DNA of 64,000 bases, taken from assembly GCA_030272155.1 (NCBI GenBank), contig CP126199.1, positions 682,001 through 746,000 of the forward strand, written 5' to 3'. This DNA comes from Tetradesmus obliquus (taxonomy: Eukaryota; Chlorophyta; Chlorophyceae; Sphaeropleales; Scenedesmaceae). The notes under the pieces were generated by a model that was not told the origin of the DNA, did no database searches, and saw nothing but the letters and a program-made list of their open reading frames with translations. Position numbers and translations under genes: made by a program. Positions within the stretch are counted from its first letter, which is position 1; each line of letters begins with the position of its first letter. This document shows, one piece after another, positions 59,801 to 64,000 of this stretch.

Positions 59801-60855
59801 CGTGCAATGGATTCACAACAGGTAACGCCTGCACTCGACCCTCACAGAAAATGGCTGCTGACAACAGTTCCAACCTGCTGCTTGCTGCTTGCTGCTGCTG
59901 CTGCTGCTGCTGCTTTGCTGCTGCAGGTACTCTTGAAGTTCCCGCCGGAAGTCACTGCCAACTTGGCAGCCACAGCATACCTGCCGCTGGTGACACGTCT
60001 GGCAAACGAGACCAGCCCCAAAGCCCGCACAGCAGTAGCAGCCACGGTCAAGCTGCTGCACAAGCAGCTGCAGGCGCAGCAGAATGACCAGCTAGCTGGC
60101 TTTGCGCAGCAGTGGCTCTTCAAGGGCGCAGACATGCCACACCAGCAGCAGCTGCTGCTGCTGCGCGCTGCAGCAGCACATGCGCTAGGGCTGCTGGCTG
60201 AAGCAGAGGGTCCGAGGTTTGGCCAGCGGCGGCTGAGTCCGGAGTTTGTGGGGCGGCTGGTGCCGCTGCTGGATGGGGCGGCAGCAGCAGCAGATGCAGC
60301 ACTGGCAGCGAGCTTTGCTGCCGATGATGCTGACGTCGAGCAGCAGCAGCAGGGTGAGGAAGCTGGTCTTGCAGGTCTGTCTGGAGGTGTGCCCCGCTGG
60401 CAGGAGGTGTACCATGTGCTGCTGATGCTAGAAAAGGCTGCCAGTGGGCCGCAAGGAATAGCTGCAGTGAGCTGGCAGCAGGGCCAGCCGGTGCAGCAGC
60501 TGTGGCGGTTGCTAGTGCAGCGGCTGCTGCTGCATCCGCACCTGTGGGTGCGCAAGGTGGCTGCGCGGCTGCTGGGGCTGGGTTTGGCTGCGCCTGGTGT
60601 CACAGACGGCCTGATCCAGATTGCTGCTGGGGGCAGCAGTGCTGATGAGGCAGCAGCAGCAGCAGCAGGGGGTGCTGGCAGTAGTGAAGATGGCAGCAGT
60701 AGCTGCAGTGTAAGTGCAGGGAGTCTTGCGCTGTTTGTGTACAGGCAGTTAGAGGCAGAGGTGGTTGATGAGGGCCTGTGCACGCAAGCAGTGAAGTGCT
60801 TGGTGGCGCTTGCAAAGCACCTGGCAGCACAGCAGCAGCAGCAGCAGGGGCCTGC

Positions 60856-60894
<39 letters not shown>

Positions 60895-61684
60895 TGGCAG
60901 TGAAGATGAAGAGGACGCAGTTGATGAGGGAGCAGCCAGCAGTGAAAGCGACGAGGAAGCAGCAGCAGCAGCAGCAGCAGCGAACGGCCATCGCCATGAT
61001 GATGAAGATGCCGAGGATGATGATGTGTCAGACCACGAGCAGCAGCAGCAGCAGCAGCAGCGGCAGCAGCGCAAGGCAGAGGTGTCACTGCAAGGCCTCA
61101 TCGTGCGCATGGTAAGGCTTGCAGAAGACACCCGCCACGCGCGGCAGCTGCAGCGACTCGCCGCGCTGCGCTGGATCGCCGCAGCAGCAGCAGCCGTCGG
61201 CACGGGGCCGCTGCTGCCGCACCTGCCGCTGCTGCTGCGGCCGCTGTACCGCATTGCAGAGGCAACCGGGCCCGCGCAGGCCCGCCAGCAGACCGATGCT
61301 GGTGCTGCTGCTGCTGGGGGCACTCCTGAGGAGGTCCGTGCGCTGTCTGAGCAGGTCCTGGCGCATCTGCGCAACCTGTTCGGCGCCGAGCAGATGCTTG
61401 CGGCGTACACGGCGGCACGCGAGGCAGTGCGGGCCGCACGCGCAGCGCGCAAGACGGCTGCGGCGCGGCGTGTGCTGTTAGATCCTGAGGCAGCTTCACG
61501 GCTGAAGCTTAAAAAGGGCCGGAAGAAGAGCGAAGCAAGGCAGCGCAAGGCGGAGCAGGCGAGGCGGCAGAGGGCTGCGCGGGGCTCTGGCGGTTTTGGG
61601 TATAAGGCGAAGCGGGGCGGGGGTGCTGGTGGGAAGGGGAGGGGTGGCGGGGCAGCAGGCGGCAGGGGCGGCGGTAGGCGATAG
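41185..61684 (+). CDS. UTP20: UTP20-like small-subunit processome scaffold (DRIM)
   Basis: Eighteen exons: 41185-41280, 41645-41733, 42154-42253, 42558-42691, 42993-43141, 43676-44110, 44393-46253, 46745-47554, 48243-48562, 49530-50737, 51121-53190, 53851-54011, 54680-54845, 56171-56824, 57252-57408, 58039-58300, 59010-59178, 59927-61684. They total 10,599 nt with every junction phase matched (3,532 residues). UTP20 hallmarks appear in order: the start HRFKNIAQRID, ESLTEWRELN, LDDPDYSRRM, then DFFLNITHLQIHRR (about residue 2095), GYTAHVLGFTA, SLLQFLLDYPL, GYEHESGRLAALEML, and a Lys/Arg/Gly-rich tail. UTP20 is a HEAT-repeat nucleolar protein of the U3 processome, needed for 18S rRNA maturation. 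Human UTP20 has about 2,785 residues; most extra length here is Gln, Ala and acidic runs in exons 7, 8, 11 and 18. At least ten introns carry copies of adjacent exon edges, and two carry the 161-bp element. Confidence 0.92.
43062..43383 (+). repeat. Threefold 121-bp duplication of a UTP20 exon end
   Basis: The last 80 bp of exon 5 plus its donor and 41 bp of intron are repeated at exact 121-bp spacing (TGGCCAAGCAG at 43091, 43212 and 43333). The copies are nearly identical, including GTGCGTAATACGAAG after the donor, so this duplication is recent. Only use of one copy keeps the frame. Confidence 0.95.
47871..48031 (+). mobile_element. 161-bp interspersed element, copy 2 of 3
   Basis: Same 161-bp unit as 48884-49044 and the reverse of 28811-28971. 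It lies in the UTP20 intron 47555-48242. Differences from the other copies include CGCGC in place of CGTGC at the left end and GACCTGGGTC in place of GACCAGGGTC. Confidence 0.85.
48884..49044 (+). mobile_element. 161-bp interspersed element, copy 3 of 3
   Basis: It lies in the UTP20 intron 48563-49529. It is preceded by CCCCAA and followed by TCAACA, sequences unrelated to those around copies 1 and 2 apart from a shared CAA before copies 2 and 3. Confidence 0.85.
49291..49575 (+). repeat. Three copies of a UTP20 exon start
   Basis: TGCAG followed by GCTTTGTG...CTGCTG occurs at 49291, 49423 and 49530. Each reads GFVxLL and continues toward VLYPKLAK or a variant. The third copy continues into the long exon 49530-50737 and keeps phase. 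The second copy is the most diverged. Confidence 0.85.
50669..50966 (+). repeat. Two copies of the end of UTP20 exon 10
   Basis: The segment encoding ELKSSVEAVLVAAAAAAGPN and ending GGCAGG plus GTGAGT (50669-50742) recurs at 50888-50971. The second copy lies in the intron 50738-51120. Confidence 0.85.
53127..53440 (+). repeat. Three copies of the end of UTP20 exon 11
   Basis: The segment encoding DQEVARAPVALALVKLIK with donor GTGAGGGTTTGG is present at 53127-53205, 53248-53325 and 53372-53445. Spacing is about 121-124 bp. The first copy is the one joined to the exon body. Confidence 0.9.
53611..53905 (+). repeat. Three copies of the start of UTP20 exon 12
   Basis: LLPADVERVALPRCLTSI with its acceptor is encoded at 53611, 53731 and 53851. 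The third continues through the exon. Spacing is 120 bp and divergence is small. Confidence 0.9.
53960..54348 (+). repeat. Four copies of the end of UTP20 exon 12
   Basis: DLCLELGPEYLPTVIK with an AAGTGAG donor is encoded at 53966-54016, 54078-54130, 54176-54228 and 54292-54346. The first is contiguous with the exon body. Confidence 0.9.
54559..55325 (+). repeat. Copies of both ends of UTP20 exon 13
   Basis: The start (VLRxVLPDKGYTAHVLGFTA) occurs at 54559 and 54680. The end (ALPLLLPTLEGDLF plus GT) recurs after the real exon near 54920-54976, 55125-55224 and, in shorter pieces, 55040-55065 and 55288-55320. Confidence 0.85.
55386..56260 (+). repeat. About seven copies of the start of UTP20 exon 14
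   Basis: The acceptor plus the coding start VSEAKEATAFAGKYKEAKR occurs at 55386, 55639, 55793, 55917 and 56171, with weaker copies near 55545 and 56069. Several copies extend into AYEAYQHLAAAVT. Only the copy at 56171 continues into the full exon (56171-56824). Confidence 0.9.
56900..56945 (+). repeat. Copy of the end of UTP20 exon 14
   Basis: CTGTACAGCAGGCACC followed by AGCGTGCAG and the donor GTGGGT repeats the last codons of the exon ending at 56824. Confidence 0.85.
57585..57660 (+). repeat. Copy of the end of UTP20 exon 15
   Basis: LRKVPDVGHPLAQDCFRLLGG followed by GTGCGGC repeats 57348-57415, with few changes. It lies in the intron 57409-58038. Confidence 0.85.
58448..58800 (+). repeat. 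Two extra copies of the end of UTP20 exon 16
   Basis: After the exon end at 58300, the segment GYGLLRAVLAR...IVQKQxIT plus GTGAGT recurs at 58448-58553, and a shorter, more diverged copy ends at 58799. All three keep the donor ACGTGAGT. Confidence 0.9.
59328..59700 (+). repeat. Two extra copies of the end of UTP20 exon 17
   Basis: The segment encoding LQGHVAFLLSNAGYEHESGR and the following LAALEMLQQ plus GTGCGG recurs at 59331-59440 and 59579-59695. Copies differ at a few codons (for example LEMLQQ versus LDMLQQ). Confidence 0.9.
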
Positions 61685-62082
61685 GCCGCAGCATATGCGG
61701 TGGCTGGTGCGATGCTGAGTCTGTGTGTGGTGGTGTTTTGCGTTGCTGGGGTTGTCGCTGTGTACAGCTGCGTGTGATGATGATTCTGGCGCTGCTAACA
61801 CAGCAGGCTGAGGAGTTGCTCAGCTGGCTTGTCTGCTGCGCGGAGTAGCCTAGGCTGCCAGTGCAGTGTGAACTTGACTGCTCAGCTGGGCGTAGTCAGC
61901 AGCGTAAAAGGTGTAGCTGCCTGTGCTATGGGGCAACTGGCATGCCATGCAGCACTGGCGGTTGTGCTGTGGCACAGTCATGCTTGTTTCGTTTGTACAC
62001 ATTGTAGCGCGCTACGTGGTTGCCTGCAGCTATGCTGGCTCTGGTGAAAGTCAGGCATGGCAACAGAGGTCCTCTCAAAGTT

Positions 62083-62280
62083 TTGGGACGGCGCTGACCA
62101 GGTGTTGTTATGAGTGCAGGTAATACAAAAGACACATAGGAGCAGAAGCAGGAGCTGCACATGCTTGCAATCTGAGGTTCAGCAGCCATGGTGGCCTTTT
62201 GGGGGACTACTTCTAGCCATGTGAGTACTCATTATGCTGCATTATACTTGGAATGGTTGACTTGCTTGCACGTTGTACCA
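62083..62280 (+). repeat. Dispersed repeat, copy 2 of 2
   Basis: Homologous to 25285-25463 in the same orientation, sharing GGTAATAC, CAGCAGCCATG, ATGTGAGTA, ATTATG(C/T)TGCAT and CTTGCACGTT in order. It lies about 400 bp downstream of the UTP20 stop. Confidence 0.75.
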
Positions 62281-62736
62281 ATTTTATAAAGTGTTAGAGC
62301 TCCCCACACGCGTGCAGCGGCCGTTTGTGTGCTCCCCATGTGTTCTTTCAGTGTAAATGGTTCACTGGAGTCTGGCACTGCGCAGTGCAGGGTTTTGGGC
62401 TGTTCTTCAAGATTTTCCGCTTGCTTGACATCGAGCCGGACGCCAGCTGATGTTGAAGCATTTGAAACACTGACATGAATGACCGGGAGTCATCATGTCA
62501 TGCAACGGCTACAGTGGTGGAGGTCCACGAGAAGCTGGAGCCGAAGCCGGCCCGGCACTTGCCATGCACCCTTATGCTGCACTCGCTTGGAGCTAATTGA
62601 AAGATAAAAACATATTGATGCAAAAAAACATGTTAAAGTAAAACAGTATATGGCGATGCTGCAACAAATCGCTGTGCCTGGCACACGGCGGGAAACTGCG
62701 TGTTACCTTCCGCACGCGGCTGCTGGACCGGACACT

Positions 62737-62743
62737 ATATAAC
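62737..62743 (+). promoter_or_regulatory. TATA-like box
   Basis: TATATAA in GC-rich surroundings, about 245 bp upstream of the ATG at 62989. An untranslated leader, possibly with an intron ending at the CAG before 62963, would fit. The assignment rests on motif and position only. Confidence 0.3.
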
Positions 62744-62988
62744 ATGCAGGTATGAGTGCATTCGATGGAGCGTCGCAATTTCCAAACTGAGAGTGGGCCA
62801 ATAAAACTGCATCTGTCGCCTTTACTAAAGGCTAGTAGAGGGTTGTTCTGCATAGCTGTGGCCACTGGTGAGTGCTTACGCCATCTCTAGTCGCAGTTAA
62901 GTGCGCCAAACACCAAAGAACAAAAGCTGATAACAGTTTGATTCCACCTTTGCTGCTTGCAGGAACTGCCACAAGCACAACGGCTCAA

Positions 62989-63924
62989 ATGACTCATCAC
63001 AAGACACGCAGCAGGCGCTATCACCAAACTCTCCATACTGAGCATCACCACTATCACCAGCATCACCACTACCAGGAATACTACGCTGGCATATGGGATG
63101 GGCAGCTGCAGGGGCAACAGCATGCAAACAAGCGGAAGCATGAAGACCCTCCAGAGCAACAGTGGCAACAGCAGAGCCTGCAACACCACCACCAGCAGCA
63201 GCAGCAGCACCTCCAAGAACAACAGCAGAGCAAGCGGCGGTGCATCTGGGACGCTCAGCTACAGCTGCAGCTGCAGCCTGGCTGGAAGCACGCCCGCAGC
63301 ACACGCCAGCGCCGCAGCAGCCATGGCCATTGCAACCACCCTGCTGGCAACAGCAGCAGCAGCAGCGCCCCCAAAGCCCCACAACTACAACAGCCCAGTG
63401 CCGTGTTCCCTGCTGCTGCTAACAGCCTGCTGCACCAGCACAGCCTGCAGCGGCAGGCTTCAGCTGCTGCTGTGATTGCTCTCGTGCGCGCCAACAGCCG
63501 CAGGCTCTTCAGGACCGGCAGCGGCAGGGCAGTCGTGCTAGCAGCAGCTGCTGCCGCCGCCACCGCTGCTGCCACCGCTGCTGCTGCTGCTGCTGCTCGT
63601 CATCCTGCGCTGTCCTGCAGCAGCATTCCAAGCTCATGGATGCAGTCAGCACCTCCTGGAGTCCAGGCCTATGCCGAGCAGCTCTTCAGTAAGGTTTGTG
63701 CATCCATCAACATGGCACGGGAGAGCTACAGCAGCACTGCTGCACTGCAGGCCGCCTGCGTGGTGCTCGGCTACAAATGGGTGCTCACGCAGGAGGAGGT
63801 GCACGTTGGCCGCGTGTTTGCGCGCTGCATGCGGCGCGCAGGCGCGGCTGGTGAGTGCTGCTGCCTGATGGATGCTGAGCTACGTGTGATGGCTGCAGCT
63901 GGCTGGCGGCTGTGGCTGGAGTGA
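62989..63924 (+). CDS. His/Gln/Ala-rich protein with possible cyclin-like C-terminus
   Basis: The first ATG in an open frame that continues upstream is at 62989, giving 311 residues. The N-terminal half is His- and Gln-rich low complexity, then Ser/Ala-rich. Residues about 245-311 are well-behaved: YAEQLFSKVCASINMARESY, ALQAACVVLGYKWVLTQEE, and LMDAELRVMAAAGWRLW. The last pattern recalls the end of the first cyclin-box repeat, but the match is too weak to name a family. A GTGAGT at 63850 could be a splice donor, and TGCTGCCTGATGGAT is repeated at 63861 and 63983. The gene may therefore have further exons beyond the window, with the stop at 63924 lying in an intron. Confidence 0.5.
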   Translation: MTHHKTRSRRYHQTLHTEHHHYHQHHHYQEYYAGIWDGQLQGQQHANKRKHEDPPEQQWQQQSLQHHHQQQQQHLQEQQQSKRRCIWDAQLQLQLQPGWKHARSTRQRRSSHGHCNHPAGNSSSSSAPKAPQLQQPSAVFPAAANSLLHQHSLQRQASAAAVIALVRANSRRLFRTGSGRAVVLAAAAAAATAAATAAAAAAARHPALSCSSIPSSWMQSAPPGVQAYAEQLFSKVCASINMARESYSSTAALQAACVVLGYKWVLTQEEVHVGRVFARCMRRAGAAGECCCLMDAELRVMAAAGWRLWLE

Positions 63925-64000
63925 TCAGCTGGCACTGTAAGTCTACAGTAAATAAGGTGTTACCTGAGCGCCTCCAAAAAGTGTGCTGCCTGATGGATTC
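63925..64000. other. Window end with a partial exon-like repeat
   Basis: The last 20 bases repeat a coding piece at about 63861 (TGCTGCCTGATGGAT). This looks like the same exon-edge duplication seen in the other genes, cut by the window border. Confidence 0.4.

Larger units (their letters stand above)
61685..62988. other. Intergenic region with a dispersed repeat and a TATA-like site
   Basis: No gene was supported. The second copy of the 25285-25463 repeat lies at 62083-62280. A TATATAA motif at 62737-62743 could serve the downstream gene, whose first ATG in the open frame is at 62989. Confidence 0.5.

Noticed and set aside
62872-62988. Extension of the last gene to a GTG at 62872
   Set aside because: GTG is not a normal nuclear start; the first ATG in frame is at 62989 and a CAG acceptor lies before 62963.
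1-64000. tRNA or rRNA genes, LTR or LINE elements
   Set aside because: I found no cloverleaf with intact A and B boxes, no rRNA-like stretch, and no reverse-transcriptase or integrase motifs in any frame.

Overview
The window looks like nuclear DNA of a green alga, most likely a chlorophycean of the Sphaeropleales/Scenedesmus type. This is an inference from intron-rich genes with GT-AG introns, extreme CAG/CTG content giving poly-Gln and poly-Ala tracts, a plant-type (TTTAGGG) telomere-like tract at 22487-22512, a plant-style class-3 lipase and a plant-type rhodanese protein. No rRNA, tRNA, CRISPR array or prokaryotic operon was seen.

Layout: (1) 1834-3359 (-), universal stress protein. (2) 4534-6613 (-), Gln-rich nuclear-type protein of unknown function. 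(3) 7220-8599 (+), intronless G-patch protein. (4) 11645-24058 (-), class-3 lipase of the plant phospholipase-A1 type; one intron carries a 4.2-kb array of about 45 copies of a 94-bp unit. (5) 24864-25127 (+), possible small secreted protein. (6) 26027-31937 (-), rhodanese/TrhO-type protein, resolved into nine exons that close in frame. (7) 33513-36676, CACTA DNA transposon with TIRs and a 3-bp target duplication. (8) 36978-37885 (+), two-exon secreted protein with Gly-Pro-Asn-Gly-Asn-Tyr repeats. (9) 37886-41184, repeat-bearing intergenic DNA. (10) 41185-61684 (+), UTP20-like ribosome-biogenesis scaffold, resolved into 18 exons with one open frame of 3,532 residues. (11) 62989-63924 (+), Gln/Ala-rich protein with a possible cyclin-like end.

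The unifying oddity is that the introns are full of tandem copies of the neighbouring exon edge. Copies of an exon's 5' end, with its 3' splice site, lie just upstream of the real exon. Copies of an exon's 3' end, with its GT donor, lie just downstream. This occurs in all four multi-intron genes that could be modelled well (USP, lipase, rhodanese, UTP20) and in the intron of the Gln-rich gene. Choosing exactly one copy per boundary restores a continuous frame in USP, rhodanese and UTP20, so most copies appear to be intronic decoys. The 94-bp lipase array looks like the extreme product of the same process: each unit carries the end of exon 12 and a working-looking donor.

A 161-bp element occurs three times, always within introns. 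A second dispersed repeat occurs at 25285-25463 and 62083-62280. The genes do not form an obvious pathway; they look like ordinary neighbours in a eukaryotic chromosome.
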